NCBI GenBank assembly: GCA_903883645.1
Contig: CAISBR010000009.1
Span: 1-64,000 of the forward strand
Length of the DNA stretch: 64,000 bases
Direction: 5' to 3'
From: an uncultured Myxococcales bacterium
GTDB taxonomy: Bacteria; Myxococcota_A; UBA9042
The notes under the pieces were generated by a model. It was not told the DNA's origin and did no database searches. It worked only from the letters and a program-made list of their open reading frames with translations. The position numbers were made by a program, and so were the translations under genes. Positions 34,564 to 44,466 of the stretch are shown one piece after another; position 1 is the stretch's first letter; each line of letters starts with the position of its first letter.

Positions 34564-35207
34564 TGCGCCCCCCGCTGCGATGGATGGTGATCGATGCCGC
34601 TTAGCAGCCACTCGGCGCCGCGCTGTTGCCACAGCAGCTGCCACACCGGCTCGCTCGTGTCGTCGCGCAACTGGGGATGCCGCAGCCGTACTACCGCCGT
34701 TTTCTCATCCTTTAAGCGCAGTTGGATGCCGCTGCCGCGCATGCGACCCCAGCCGTCGGCTTGCACGCTGCGGCCAGGCCAAGAGGTCCATTCCGCCAAG
34801 AACTTGCTGATCTCGGCCTCGCGCGCGGCGTGCAGGTTGGGGTCGGCCCACTGCGTCGCCCATTGCGTGCCCAAGTCGCGATCATCGACTACCAGCAGCG
34901 ACCAGTCGACGAGCGGCCGCAGCAAGGTCGCGGCATCCGGGCTACTCAGCTGCGTTAAGAAGAAACTGACTGCAGATTCAGGCGATTCGCAGGCTCGTCC
35001 ACAACCGCCCAGCTTCAGCACTTCGGGCGCGCGCGGTGCGAGCCAGGCTGAATCGGTCGCAACAGCTACATCGCCAGCAACAGCAACAGCAGCTGCGGCC
35101 TTGGGTTTGGCGGCAGGTTCGCGGCAACCCGCCAGCACAGCCAGGGCGATCAACCCGCCGGCGCATCGATAAATTGCGACCGAATCTCGACAAGCCGATG
35201 CAAACAT
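34560..35207 (-). CDS. Lipoprotein of unknown function
   Basis: A 215-residue protein with lipobox LAVLAGC (Cys28) after a long N-region. The mature part has two early Cys in GGCGRACES, then a mixed alpha/beta domain ending in VWQLLWQQRGAEWLLSGIDHH, the pattern of an NTF2-like or DUF4878-type fold that follows ESAVSFFLTQL. The family call is weak. The ATG at 35207 lies 58 bases inside the end of the HD-GYP gene, and its stop overlaps the Cys-repeat lipoprotein, so these genes form one operon. Confidence 0.72.
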   Translation of the reverse strand: MFASACRDSVAIYRCAGGLIALAVLAGCREPAAKPKAAAAVAVAGDVAVATDSAWLAPRAPEVLKLGGCGRACESPESAVSFFLTQLSSPDAATLLRPLVDWSLLVVDDRDLGTQWATQWADPNLHAAREAEISKFLAEWTSWPGRSVQADGWGRMRGSGIQLRLKDEKTAVVRLRHPQLRDDTSEPVWQLLWQQRGAEWLLSGIDHHPSQRGAQ

Positions 35208-36700
35208 TGATCAAACGCCTCAACGACCCGCGGGTCGAATTGCTTGCCCGACTCGCGGCGGATATGCGCAACCGCGTCCTCGACGCTCCACGCATCCTTG
35301 TACACGCGCGGCGTCGTCAGCGCATCGAACACATCGGCCAGCGCCACGATACGGCCATAAAGCGGAATACCTTCGCCCTGTTTGCGCGCCGGATAGCCCT
35401 GGCCATCCCAACGCTCGTGGTGCGACGCGGCGATCTCTTCGGCCATCTGCAGCAGCCGCGAGCGCGAGCCGCCCAGGATCTGCGCGCCGATAGTCGGGTG
35501 CTGGCGCATCACATCCCATTCTTCAGCCGTCAGGCTGCCTTGCTTCAGCAGGATCGAGTCGCGAATGCCGATCTTGCCCACATCGTGCATCGGCGCGGCC
35601 AGCTTGAGCAGGGCCTGTTCTTCAGGCGGCACGCCCATTTGCCGGGCAATTGCCGCCGAGTAGCTCGACATGCGCTCTACGTGCTCGCCGGTGTCGCCAT
35701 CGCGGTATTCCGCCGCCCGCGCCAGCCGCATCACCGTGTCGCGACTCGCTTCGAGCAGCTGGGTATTGACCGTGCGCAGGCGCTCTAAGGCCGCCGTCAG
35801 GTCCGACGTGCGCGCTTCGACCATCTCTTCGAGCCGCCGCTTGCTCTCGTGCAGCTGAATTTCGGTGCTGATGCGCTCGGCGGCGACCCTTAGCACGCGC
35901 AGATGCTGGCCCGACGGCAGCGAACCACCGCCCCACGCGTGCAAAGCGCCCAAAATCTCGCCACTTTGCGTCTTCAGTGGAATGCCGATGTAGGGCAGCG
36001 ACCCCGAGCTCTCGCCCGCCAGCACACCCTCGGCCTCGTCGACGCTCCAGATATCGCCGCGCGCACATAGCTCGGCATGGCGGCGATCTAAGAACGATTG
36101 CCCGCGGTTGCCAGGCTTGTGGTGCGTCTCGGCGGCGGTGCGCGCCTGCCCCGGCGAGCCCAGCGTGACCGCCACATGGTGCAGGCTGGTCCACTCGGCC
36201 ACGCGCTTGGTCAGGGCGAGCAACACCGCGTCGGGATTCTGGTAATCCGAGCTAAAGGTCGACAGCTCGAACAGGGCGTTGAGCACGTCGCGGTCGCGCG
36301 TCACCTGCGTCGTCAGGCGGTGCACCCGCACCAGCGAGCGGACACGCACATGCAAATCAAGCGATTCAATGGGCTTATCGATCAGATCGTCGGCTTGCGA
36401 CGCTTGCCACAGCGCCTCGCGCTCGCTGTCGTCGACGCGCGACATCAGCAGCACCTGGGGCCGTGTCGACGAACGGCGCAGGCAGTCGATCACGCCTTGA
36501 CGCAGATCCGCCTCGCGACAGAGCGACGAATCCCCATCCAAAATAACGAGATCGGGCGCAAGGTCGGCCAGCCGCTGGCGCAGTTCCTCGATACCGATGA
36601 CGTGCAAAGCGAGACACCCGAGTGGCTGCACCACCTGGCCAATCTGCTGCAAAATGTCTGGGTCATTGCCTACGACCAGGATCCGGGATTGGGCGAGCAC
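35150..36700 (-). CDS. Response regulator with GAF and HD-GYP domains (cyclic di-GMP phosphodiesterase type)
   Basis: A 516-residue protein. Residues 5-125 are a receiver domain with phospho-acceptor Asp55 in LVILDGD. A GAF-like domain follows (about 150-310), then a coiled coil (ESKRRLEEMVEARTSDLTAALERL). The C-terminal third is HD-GYP: HDVGKIGI, ASHHERWDGQGYP and GRIVALADVFDALT are intact. HD-GYP enzymes break down cyclic di-GMP. GTG at 36700 is chosen because GGAGG stands five bases before it and the protein then begins at the receiver domain. It heads the minus-strand operon that runs to the adenine methyltransferase and is divergent from the Cys/Gly-rich gene. Confidence 0.88.
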   Translation of the reverse strand: MLAQSRILVVGNDPDILQQIGQVVQPLGCLALHVIGIEELRQRLADLAPDLVILDGDSSLCREADLRQGVIDCLRRSSTRPQVLLMSRVDDSEREALWQASQADDLIDKPIESLDLHVRVRSLVRVHRLTTQVTRDRDVLNALFELSTFSSDYQNPDAVLLALTKRVAEWTSLHHVAVTLGSPGQARTAAETHHKPGNRGQSFLDRRHAELCARGDIWSVDEAEGVLAGESSGSLPYIGIPLKTQSGEILGALHAWGGGSLPSGQHLRVLRVAAERISTEIQLHESKRRLEEMVEARTSDLTAALERLRTVNTQLLEASRDTVMRLARAAEYRDGDTGEHVERMSSYSAAIARQMGVPPEEQALLKLAAPMHDVGKIGIRDSILLKQGSLTAEEWDVMRQHPTIGAQILGGSRSRLLQMAEEIAASHHERWDGQGYPARKQGEGIPLYGRIVALADVFDALTTPRVYKDAWSVEDAVAHIRRESGKQFDPRVVEAFDQCLHRLVEIRSQFIDAPAG

Positions 36701-36841
36701 GGCCACCTCCGCAGCGCCAGAGAATAGCCCCTCGTGGCCCCAACGCAACAGGTCTGTGTTCAAACTGCTGCAGTCGCTTGACTTGCCGCCCCAGGTTTGA
36801 CACACCGCAAGCCGGCGCACCTGCAGCGCCAGAGACCTGCG

Positions 36842-37615
36842 ATGCTCGAAATGCCGGCCGATCAAGTGCGGACCAACGTCGATTTTTGTGACCACATCGA
36901 AGAATTGGCGACCCAGTTCTGGGATACGGCGCGGCCGCTGCCCGAGTATCTGCTGGCGCTGTGGCAGCTGGCATCGGCTCATAAAGATATGGATGCCCTG
37001 CCTTTTACTGAGTTTGTCGGGGCCCTTGACCGCGCCCTCGACGAACCGGCGCCGGCCATCGACTTAGAGCAAGTGCGCGCCGCAGTGGCCCAGGCCGAGC
37101 AGGGCGGATTTTGGCGCTGGCAGGCTATCGTGCTGTCGCAGGCCCTCGATTTGGCGCGGCGCATCGGCAAGGAGCAAGACGGCGTGATCGCGGCCGAGGG
37201 CGGTCAGCCGCCGTGGAACAACACCAGCACCATGGCCTTCTTAGAGGCCGGCGCGGTTACAGTTTTCGACGGCTGGGTCAGCGGCGACGAAGAAGGCGGC
37301 AGCTGCGGCACGGGTGGCTGCGGCGGCGGCGGTGGCGGGTGTGGCGGCGGCGGCCATGCCGAGCGACCCAGCGTGGCCCAGATCAAGAAGGCGGGCTGCG
37401 GCTGTAGTGGCCACGAGGGCGCCAAGGGCGAGGGTGGCGGCTGTTGCGGCGGCAAGGGCAAAGGCGAGGGCGATGGCGAGTGCGATGGCGAGTGCGATGG
37501 CGACTGCAAGTGCGAAGACGGCTGCTGCGGCGAAGACGGCGACGCGTTCGAAGTCGAGTCGATTAGCTGGGACCTGTTCTCCGACTTCTTGGTCGCCGGG
37601 CAGCTTACAGAATAG
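36842..37615 (+). CDS. Cys/Gly-rich protein of unknown function
   Basis: A 257-residue protein with no signal peptide. Residues 1-145 form an acidic helical domain rich in Trp (FWDTARPLPEYLLALWQLA, GGFWRWQAIVLSQALDLARRI). Residues 153-234 are almost entirely Gly, Cys, Asp, Glu and Lys with 13 Cys, many in CGC, CC and CKC arrangements, including a 12-bp repeat coding for DGEC. The final 22 residues (FEVESISWDLFSDFLVAGQL) are again ordered and acidic. The Cys spacing suits zinc, copper or iron-sulfur binding, as in metallothioneins, but no known family matches. ATG 36842 is used; ATG 36851 or TTG 36797 are alternatives. It is divergent from the HD-GYP gene. Confidence 0.72.
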   Translation: MLEMPADQVRTNVDFCDHIEELATQFWDTARPLPEYLLALWQLASAHKDMDALPFTEFVGALDRALDEPAPAIDLEQVRAAVAQAEQGGFWRWQAIVLSQALDLARRIGKEQDGVIAAEGGQPPWNNTSTMAFLEAGAVTVFDGWVSGDEEGGSCGTGGCGGGGGGCGGGGHAERPSVAQIKKAGCGCSGHEGAKGEGGGCCGGKGKGEGDGECDGECDGDCKCEDGCCGEDGDAFEVESISWDLFSDFLVAGQLTE

Positions 37616-37638
37616 TTATCGAATTTAAAGTGTTGTGC

Positions 37639-38055
37639 CTAGCCGTGCTGGCTCAGCTTGGCCGCGCGCAGGGCATCATCGAGCGCTTGCGGGCTGACCG
37701 CATCTTTCGACAACCACACGACCACACCCAGGGCGCGCGCTTGCTCGGTCAACTCGGGGTCTTCGATGCCCGACAGCAGTACCATGGGCACATGCCGAGC
37801 CACGGGCGATAGCCGCCGCAGCACATCGAGCCCCGAGTCGGCGCCCAGGCGGTAGTCGAGTAAACAGCAGTCAAATTGCTCGGTTTCAAGCCTTTCGACC
37901 GCCGTATCGAAATCGCCCGCCCATACTAGCTCTGCCCCGGGCCGGGCCTTGCGCAGCATGTGGCGCACGATCGCCGTCCAGGTCGCGTCGTCATCGACCA
38001 GCAGCACGCGGGTCGCTGCGGAGTCTGTCTGCACGATGGTAGTAGGCACAACCAT
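37639..38055 (-). CDS. Single-domain response regulator
   Basis: A 138-residue receiver domain and nothing else. The acidic pair is in VLLVDDD, the phospho-acceptor Asp in CCLLDYRLGADSG, the Thr/Ser in VLLSG and the Lys in LSKDA, all intact. CheY-like proteins of this kind relay phosphate or bind a target directly. No histidine kinase gene is adjacent; the nearest is at 56030-57217. The ATG at 38055 is chosen because the receiver fold starts 15 residues later. Confidence 0.87.
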   Translation of the reverse strand: MVVPTTIVQTDSAATRVLLVDDDATWTAIVRHMLRKARPGAELVWAGDFDTAVERLETEQFDCCLLDYRLGADSGLDVLRRLSPVARHVPMVLLSGIEDPELTEQARALGVVVWLSKDAVSPQALDDALRAAKLSQHG

Positions 38056-38286
38056 GAGCGAACCCTGCCACATCGGCAACGGCGCGACCGCAAGCAACAG
38101 CAGCCGCAGTGTGCGGCGCGAAGACTGTGCAGAGCGACCCGATGACCTGTGGATCATGCCGGGTTTACGCCGCGAGCGCAACGCCGCCCGGTGGCCGACC
38201 ATCGCAGGCGCGTGGTGTTGCCTTTGGCGCAGCTTCGGGCGATTCTTTTGCCGCTGCCGCCTTGGCCGCTCCCACAGGAACCGCGC

Positions 38287-39714
38287 ATGTCGTCGCTCGC
38301 CGTCGTGATCCTCGCCGCTGGCCTAGGCAAGCGCATGGTCAGTCAGACCCCAAAGGTTCTGCATCCTTTGCTGGGGCAGCCGATGCTGGGGCACGTGCTC
38401 GACGCGGCGACCCAGCTCGCGCCCGACAAGCTAGTCGTGGTTTCGGGGCATGGTCGTGCGCAGGTCGAGGCGTGGGTGGCGCAGTGGACGCTCGCCAATA
38501 CCGCGAAACTACAAGCGGGTGTCGTGCCGGTGTGTCTTGAACAGCCGCACCAGGGCGGTACCGGCCATGCCGTGGCCTGTGGGCAACCGGGCTGGCACGG
38601 TGCCGACGAAGTGCTCATTCTGTATGGCGATACTCCGCTGCTGACCGCGGCGACGCTGCAAGACCTGCGCAAGGCGCGCGCTGGCGGCCTCCTGTCGCTG
38701 CTGGTGGGCGAACTGCCGGACCCTACGGGCTATGGTCGGGTGTTGCTTGATCAAAACGGTCGCATCGCCGCTGTAGTCGAGCACAAAGACGCGAGCGATG
38801 CCCAGCGGCAAGTGCGGCTGATCAACGCCGGAATGATGAGCGTGGATGCGCAGTTCTTGGCCCAGGCCCTGCCGCAGCTGCAGCCCAACAACGCCCAGGG
38901 CGAGCTGTACCTGACCGACCTGCTGGGCATGGCCGCGGCGCAGGGGCAGCCGGGGGCCGCGCACATTCTGCCGGATCATCGCGAGATTCAAGGCGTAAAT
39001 CATCGCGGCGAGCTGGCGCTTTGCGGCGAAATTCTGCGCGACCGCGTCAATCGCAGCTGGATGCTCCGCGGCGTCAGCCTAGACAACCCCACTACCACAC
39101 TCATCGAGACGGGTGTTGAGCTAGGCCCCGATGTGCAGATTGCCGGCGGCGTCGAGCTGCGCGGCACCACACGGATCGCCAGCGGCGCCGTAATCGAGTG
39201 TGGCTGCGTGCTGACGGACGTGATTGTAAGTGAAAATGCGAGGTTGCTACCCTATACGGTGGCGAGTCAGAGCGTGATCGGCGCGGCGGCCCAGGTGGGC
39301 CCGTTCGCGCACTTGCGGCCCGGCACGCGGCTCGACGCCAAGGTCAAGGTCGGCAACTTTGTCGAGACCAAGAAAGCGCATCTGGGCGAGGGTGCCAAGG
39401 CCAGCCATTTGTCGTACTTGGGCGACGCGGAGATCGGCCCCGACTGCAACATCGGTGCGGGCACAATCACCTGCAATTACGACGGGGTAAACAAGTTTCA
39501 GACCACTCTGGGCCGGGGCGTGTTCATCGGCTCGGATACGCAGCTGGTGGCGCCAGTGACGCTGGGCGACGAGGCCTATGTCGGCGCTGGCACTACGGTT
39601 ACCCGCGATGTGCCCGCTGGTGCGCTGATCGTGACCCGTGCGCCGACCACCATCAAAGAGGGTTGGGTCGCCAAGAAGAAGGCGCTGCGCGAGGGCGCGA
39701 AACCGCATCATTAA
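38287..39714 (+). CDS. glmU: Bifunctional N-acetylglucosamine-1-phosphate uridyltransferase / acetyltransferase
   Basis: The 475-residue enzyme makes UDP-GlcNAc for peptidoglycan and lipopolysaccharide. The N-terminal pyrophosphorylase has LAAGLGKRMVSQTPKVL (the GxGxRM loop) and the UTP-binding QPHQGGTGHA. The C-terminal left-handed beta-helix has the acetyltransferase blocks GPFAHLRPGT, GNFVETKKA and GAGTITCNYDG. The ATG at 38287 gives the usual GlmU start. The gene stands alone, divergent from the response regulator. Confidence 0.97.
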   Translation: MSSLAVVILAAGLGKRMVSQTPKVLHPLLGQPMLGHVLDAATQLAPDKLVVVSGHGRAQVEAWVAQWTLANTAKLQAGVVPVCLEQPHQGGTGHAVACGQPGWHGADEVLILYGDTPLLTAATLQDLRKARAGGLLSLLVGELPDPTGYGRVLLDQNGRIAAVVEHKDASDAQRQVRLINAGMMSVDAQFLAQALPQLQPNNAQGELYLTDLLGMAAAQGQPGAAHILPDHREIQGVNHRGELALCGEILRDRVNRSWMLRGVSLDNPTTTLIETGVELGPDVQIAGGVELRGTTRIASGAVIECGCVLTDVIVSENARLLPYTVASQSVIGAAAQVGPFAHLRPGTRLDAKVKVGNFVETKKAHLGEGAKASHLSYLGDAEIGPDCNIGAGTITCNYDGVNKFQTTLGRGVFIGSDTQLVAPVTLGDEAYVGAGTTVTRDVPAGALIVTRAPTTIKEGWVAKKKALREGAKPHH

Positions 39715-39723
39715 GCTAGGGAA

Positions 39724-40578
39724 CTACCCCGGCGAGGTCGCGCCCAGGTCAAACAGCGACAGCTCGGGCAGGGTCGCTTCGCCCAGCCGCGGGACGCGCA
39801 CCGAGGCGCCTACGCCGGCGTTCACATACAGCCGCGCATCGCCCGCTTGATACCAGCCCGCCACATAGCGCATCCCTAAAATTTCAGTAAGGATATCCGT
39901 AATCCCCGGCAGCGACACTTGGCCGCCGTGGGTATGGCCCGACAGCACCAGCCGGCCACCGTGCAGCCCCAGCCGATCGGCGGTGCGCGGCTCGTGCGAC
40001 AACACCAGCGCGCGGTCGGGCCGGCTCAGGTCGGCAAAGGCCCTTTCGGGGTCGTCGCGGTGGGTAAAACCGTCGTCGACGCCAACGACTGTCAGCGGTC
40101 GCCCGCCCAGATCGAGCTGCACATTCTGGTTTACTAAAACGATTACGCCCTGCGCTTCGAGCATGCGCCGGATCCCGGTCGCGCCGCTGTAGTGATCGTG
40201 GTTGCCCAGCGTTGCCACGATCGGCCGCGGCAGGCTCGCCACCCACGCCTGCAGCGTGTCGATTTCGGCTAGGGAATGATTCAGGTAATCGCCTGTCAGC
40301 ACCATCAGGTCGGGCTTGGCTTGGTGCGCAGCGCGCTGGGCGGCGAGCAGCGTCTCGGCGGGTGTGCCCCAACCGACATGGATATCACTTAGTTGGGCAA
40401 TTCGGATGCGGGTATCGTTCGGCCACAGCTGGGCGCCGCGAAATGGCACCGCGTACCGACGCTGCGCGAGCTCGCCCGCAGAATGGGCCGCAGCCTCGCT
40501 GGCTTTGAACAGCGCAGTACCCGCCGTCGCCGCGGCAGTGCCGAGCGCCAGCCGCCGCATGAAGGTCCGCCGATCCAT
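39724..40578 (-). CDS. Tat-exported metallophosphoesterase
   Basis: The 284-residue protein starts with a twin-arginine signal (DRRTFMRRLALG). Its catalytic domain has all calcineurin-type motifs: Asp65/His67 in LSDIHVG, GDYLN, GNHDHY, LSHEP and GHTHGGQV, which bind two metals. It resembles the YkuE/YaeI branch, some of which hydrolyse UDP-diacylglucosamine or phospholipid-linked substrates. Substrate is not predictable. ATG 40578 places the Tat motif correctly. It converges on glmU with nine bases between stops. Confidence 0.9.
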   Translation of the reverse strand: MDRRTFMRRLALGTAAATAGTALFKASEAAAHSAGELAQRRYAVPFRGAQLWPNDTRIRIAQLSDIHVGWGTPAETLLAAQRAAHQAKPDLMVLTGDYLNHSLAEIDTLQAWVASLPRPIVATLGNHDHYSGATGIRRMLEAQGVIVLVNQNVQLDLGGRPLTVVGVDDGFTHRDDPERAFADLSRPDRALVLSHEPRTADRLGLHGGRLVLSGHTHGGQVSLPGITDILTEILGMRYVAGWYQAGDARLYVNAGVGASVRVPRLGEATLPELSLFDLGATSPG

Positions 40579-40738
40579 CGCCCGCGCTCCACCCCGCCGC
40601 ACGTGCGGCAGTAGCGTTACAACGTAGCAGATCCCGATTCGATTCCGACTTGTTTTGGTTTGCTGCCCCGCCGGCTTGACGGGCTAGCCGCGACCCCTAC
40701 CATGCCAAGGATGCCGGCGTGGAGCCGCAAGGCGTGCA

Positions 40739-41929
40739 ATGGTGCAGTGGTGGCGGGCGATAGCGTATGCGGGCTTGGTGGGCCTACTGGCTTGCTCAAA
40801 CACGGCAATTCTGGCCGCCGGCGAGGTTGTCAGCGAAGCCGACGCGCTGTCGCCAAGCGACGCTGTACTGGCCGACGCTATACCGACCGACGCGGCCGCA
40901 GATTCGGAACAACTGCATGATAGTGCAAGCGATGCCCTCGTCGATGCCAGCCAGGATGCCGCGACCGATGCCGGCGAGCTGGGCGACGTGGCGGCGGAGG
41001 CGTCGGTCGATGTTGTAGAGCCTGTTGATACTGCAGATGAGTTGGATGAAGTGGCCGGCCTCGCCGACAGTGCGGCGGACATTGCCCCCGATGCTCTAGC
41101 CGACACTTTGCTGGATACCGCGCTCGACACCGCACCGGACTCGCTAGCCGACACCGTACCCGATACGGCGACCGACCTGACCGCCGATGCCCCTGCCGAT
41201 GCCGCAAACGACACGGGTGAGCCGTGGTTTCCCTCGTGGAAAGACAAGAATGGTTGCGAGAATTACGAGCACTTTGAGGGTGGCTACTGCCTCGCCGAGA
41301 ATCCGACGCAAGAAAAGTTAGAAACGGTGTTGTGTTGGAAGGCCGGCCAGGTCAACACCTTGGGCGTGGGCAAGCCATGTATGCCGGGCAGCGGCATGTG
41401 CTCGGGCCTAATCGCCAATTGCTGCGTGATGGACGCCAAGAAATACGGGGCGTTGTGCTCGATGACCTGCGACGCCTCAACCGGCTGTGGCTCGGGCGCC
41501 TACTGCCATGTCACCTACGCGGGTGGAATCTGCATGCCGCTGGAGTGCAAAGAACTTTTTGACGGTTACTACGCCATTTACAAGAAGAAAGACAAGGGCT
41601 TTAAGTGCAGCGCGACCGGCAATGCCACGGGCGTCGGCACCCCTTGCAAGGCGGGCGGCGCGGCGTGCTTGCCATTTGCCAATGCCTATTGCCTCGGCGA
41701 TGGCCCATTCTACTTGCCCACCGACCAGCCCCAGCTTACTAGCTTTTGCTCTAACCCGTGCGAGGTCAGTGCCGACTGTGGCGCGGGGGCCGAGTGCATC
41801 TACTCAAACGGCAAGCCTTATTTCTGTTCGCCGACCATCTGCTCGGGGCAATTCGTCAACATGCTGTTTGGCAACAAGCCCGGCGAGAGTGCGCCGACCA
41901 GCACCGCTGAGGTCTGCGTTCCTGAGTAG
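40739..41929 (+). CDS. Stalked Cys-rich lipoprotein
   Basis: A 396-residue lipoprotein (lipobox VGLLAC, Cys19). After the Cys comes a stalk of about 140 residues made of Asp, Ala, Thr, Ser, Glu and Leu (for example DTALDTAPDSLADT), then a Cys-rich domain with some 20 Cys (GCENYEHFEGGYC, GSGMCSGLIANCC, CDASTGCGSGAYC, CSNPCEVSADCGAGAEC). Spacing resembles disulfide-rich surface modules of myxobacteria. Function is unknown. It is divergent from the metallophosphoesterase. Confidence 0.82.
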   Translation: MVQWWRAIAYAGLVGLLACSNTAILAAGEVVSEADALSPSDAVLADAIPTDAAADSEQLHDSASDALVDASQDAATDAGELGDVAAEASVDVVEPVDTADELDEVAGLADSAADIAPDALADTLLDTALDTAPDSLADTVPDTATDLTADAPADAANDTGEPWFPSWKDKNGCENYEHFEGGYCLAENPTQEKLETVLCWKAGQVNTLGVGKPCMPGSGMCSGLIANCCVMDAKKYGALCSMTCDASTGCGSGAYCHVTYAGGICMPLECKELFDGYYAIYKKKDKGFKCSATGNATGVGTPCKAGGAACLPFANAYCLGDGPFYLPTDQPQLTSFCSNPCEVSADCGAGAECIYSNGKPYFCSPTICSGQFVNMLFGNKPGESAPTSTAEVCVPE

Positions 41930-41961
41930 CACAGGGTTGTAAAGTGCTTGAGCTAGAACGG

Positions 41962-44430
41962 TTAATGCAGCGACGCCCGCGCGATCGTCAGCACATCCGC
42001 CAGCACGCCCGAGGCCGTGACCGCCGCGCCCGCCCCATAGCCGCGCACCACCAGTGGCCGCGGTTGGTAGTGTTTGGTCAAGAAGGCAAAGGCATTTTCG
42101 CCGCCCCGCACCGCCCCCAGGGGCTGGCCCTCGGGCACGGCCTGCAAGCCCACCTCGCAGCCATGGGCATCAAAGCGGGCCAGGTAACGCAGCACAGTGC
42201 CTTGGTTTTTCGCTTCGGCCACCACCAGGGCCATGCGCGCGTCCAGCTCGGGCAGCCGCGCCATGAACGCGTCGGTCGGCCCGCTGGCATCAAAGTCGGC
42301 GGGCAGCAGGCCGCGCACCTTCACCTGGTCGAGTTCGAGCTCCATGCCGGTTTCGCGCGCCAGAATCAACACTTTGCGGGCCACGTCGAGCCCTGAGAGG
42401 TCGTCGCGCGGGTCGGGCTCGGTCATGCCGGCGTCGCGCGCCTGCTGCACGGCCTGCGAGATCGGCACGCCATCGCCCAGCAGACCGCACAGCAGTGACA
42501 GCGAACCCGACAGAATGCCTTCGAATTGCACCACCCGATCGCCGCCATCGAGCAGGCTGCGCAGCGTGGCCATCACGGGCAGGCCGGCGCCCACATTGGT
42601 CTCGTAGCGAAATTGCCGGCGAAAACGCTGGGCGGTGCGACGAATCTCGCGGTAGTGCTGCAGACTTGCGCTGTTGGCCTGCTTGCTCGCCGCCACCAAG
42701 TGCAGGCCTGCGCGCAGAATCTGCGGATAGGCCGCTGCCAAACTGGCCGAAGCCGTGCAATCGAGCAAGACAGGCTGCAGCGGCCGGAGCGCCATGACCG
42801 CATCGAGAAGCGCTGTTAGATTGCCCAGTTGCCCCCTCGCGTCGAGTTCGCGCTTGGCCGTACGCGGGTCCAGGCCGCCCGGCTGCACCAAGAACTGCGT
42901 TGAACTAGCAATACCAAGTAATTCTAGTTGGATAGGTCCTATAGCCAGCGTCGGCTGCAGCTGGGCCAGTTGCTCGAGCAGGCGGCCACCGACCGTGCCA
43001 AGTCCACACAAGATCAGCGAAATCGTCTCGCGGGTGCCAAAGAAGCAGTGGTGCACATGGCGCAGGCCGCGCTCGGCATCGGCGTCGGCTACCACCACCG
43101 AGATCGATCGCTCGCTCGAGCCCTGGGCGATCGCCACCACATTGCAGCCCACTTGGCCCAGCGCGCTCAAGAAGGTGCCGGCAATGCCTACGCGGGTGCG
43201 CATACCCTCGCCGACCACCGATAAAATCGAAAGCCCGGCGCGCAGTTCTACGGGGTCGACCCGCCGCGCCGCGATCTCGGCCGCGAAGGCAAACTCGATG
43301 GCTTGGCGGGCGCGCTCGGCATCGGCGGTGGCGACACCCAGCGACAAGGTGCACTCGCTCGAGGCCTGAGTGATGAAAATAACTGAGATTTGCCGATCTG
43401 CCAGCGCCGAAAACAGCCGCGCCGCTACGCCCGGCACCCCTGGCATCCCCGGCCCGCTGATGGTCAGCAGCGCCACCTGGCCCAGCAGCGTGCACGCCCG
43501 CACCGGCTGCTCGGGCGGCGCCACCTGCGCGCGAATCCAGGTGCCCGCCAGCTCGGGGTGAAACGTATCGCAAACCCGCACCGGGATTGATTTTTCGCGG
43601 GCCGGCGCAATCGTCTTGGGGTGCAGCACCTTGGCGCCAAAGTGCGCGAGCTCTAGCGCCTCGTCAAAACTCAGCTCGGGCAGCCGCACCGCCTCGCTCA
43701 CCAGCCGCGGATCGGCGCTGGCAATTCCATCGACATCCGTCCAAATTTCGAGTAGTTCGGCATCGAGCGCCGCCGCCGCCAGCGCGCCCGACCAGTCCGA
43801 GCCACCGCGGCCCAGGCTCAGCAGCTTGCCACGGGCATCGCCGCCAAAAAAACCAGGCATCACATGCAGTTCGTGATCACCCTGTCGCACCTCGGCAAAC
43901 CGCTCGTACATCAGCGCCGGGTTGGGCGTCGCCGCCAGTGGGTCCCCCGCGCAAGGCAGCATCACCAGCGGGTCTAACAGGTGGCAAGTCTGCGCCCGTG
44001 CTGCAAAAATCGCCTCTAGGCACGCGCACGCCGCCCGCTCGCCCAGCCCCGAGATATGCGCCAGCGCCGCCCCGGGCAGGTCGCGCAGCAGGGCCACGCC
44101 GCGCAGCAGGTTTTCGAGCTCGCTGGCAATCGCTTCGAGTCGCTCGGCCAAGGGGTCGCGCTGGTTGCCTAGGCCATCGGCCAGTTCGGCTCGGATCAGC
44201 GCATGGCGCAAGCGAAAAGTGGCAGCCAGCTGCTCCGCATCGCCCCCCGCCTCGGCGCTCTGGGCCGCCGCAATCAGCGTATTGGTCACCCCTGCCGCGG
44301 CCGACGACACCACCACCACCCGGTGTGTCCTCAGGGCGTCTTGAATAAGATCCGCCACATGCAGCATCCGCGCGCCGCTACCCACCGACGTGCCGCCGAA
44401 CTTCATCACTCGCCAAGGTCGCTGCGTCAT
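41962..44430 (-). CDS. thrA: Bifunctional aspartokinase / homoserine dehydrogenase
   Basis: The 822-residue enzyme has the length and order of E. coli ThrA: aspartokinase ([15 protein letters not shown], then [18 protein letters not shown]), paired ACT regulatory domains (about 310-450) and homoserine dehydrogenase ([17 protein letters not shown], then [21 protein letters not shown]). It catalyses the first and third steps from aspartate to threonine, methionine and lysine. ATG 44430 is preferred over GTG 44439 because AGAGAGG precedes it at a good distance. It follows asnB by 36 bases on the same strand. I cannot tell threonine from methionine control by eye, so thrA is by convention. Confidence 0.95.
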   Translation of the reverse strand: MTQRPWRVMKFGGTSVGSGARMLHVADLIQDALRTHRVVVVSSAAAGVTNTLIAAAQSAEAGGDAEQLAATFRLRHALIRAELADGLGNQRDPLAERLEAIASELENLLRGVALLRDLPGAALAHISGLGERAACACLEAIFAARAQTCHLLDPLVMLPCAGDPLAATPNPALMYERFAEVRQGDHELHVMPGFFGGDARGKLLSLGRGGSDWSGALAAAALDAELLEIWTDVDGIASADPRLVSEAVRLPELSFDEALELAHFGAKVLHPKTIAPAREKSIPVRVCDTFHPELAGTWIRAQVAPPEQPVRACTLLGQVALLTISGPGMPGVPGVAARLFSALADRQISVIFITQASSECTLSLGVATADAERARQAIEFAFAAEIAARRVDPVELRAGLSILSVVGEGMRTRVGIAGTFLSALGQVGCNVVAIAQGSSERSISVVVADADAERGLRHVHHCFFGTRETISLILCGLGTVGGRLLEQLAQLQPTLAIGPIQLELLGIASSTQFLVQPGGLDPRTAKRELDARGQLGNLTALLDAVMALRPLQPVLLDCTASASLAAAYPQILRAGLHLVAASKQANSASLQHYREIRRTAQRFRRQFRYETNVGAGLPVMATLRSLLDGGDRVVQFEGILSGSLSLLCGLLGDGVPISQAVQQARDAGMTEPDPRDDLSGLDVARKVLILARETGMELELDQVKVRGLLPADFDASGPTDAFMARLPELDARMALVVAEAKNQGTVLRYLARFDAHGCEVGLQAVPEGQPLGAVRGGENAFAFLTKHYQPRPLVVRGYGAGAAVTASGVLADVLTIARASLH

Positions 44431-44466
44431 CGCGTGCACCTCTCTATTCGTTCTAGGTTCAATGGG

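Noticed and set aside
36842-37615. Reading of the Cys/Gly-rich protein as a peptide natural-product precursor
   Set aside because: At 257 residues with an ordered N-terminal domain and no modifying enzyme or exporter next to it, metal binding is a simpler view.
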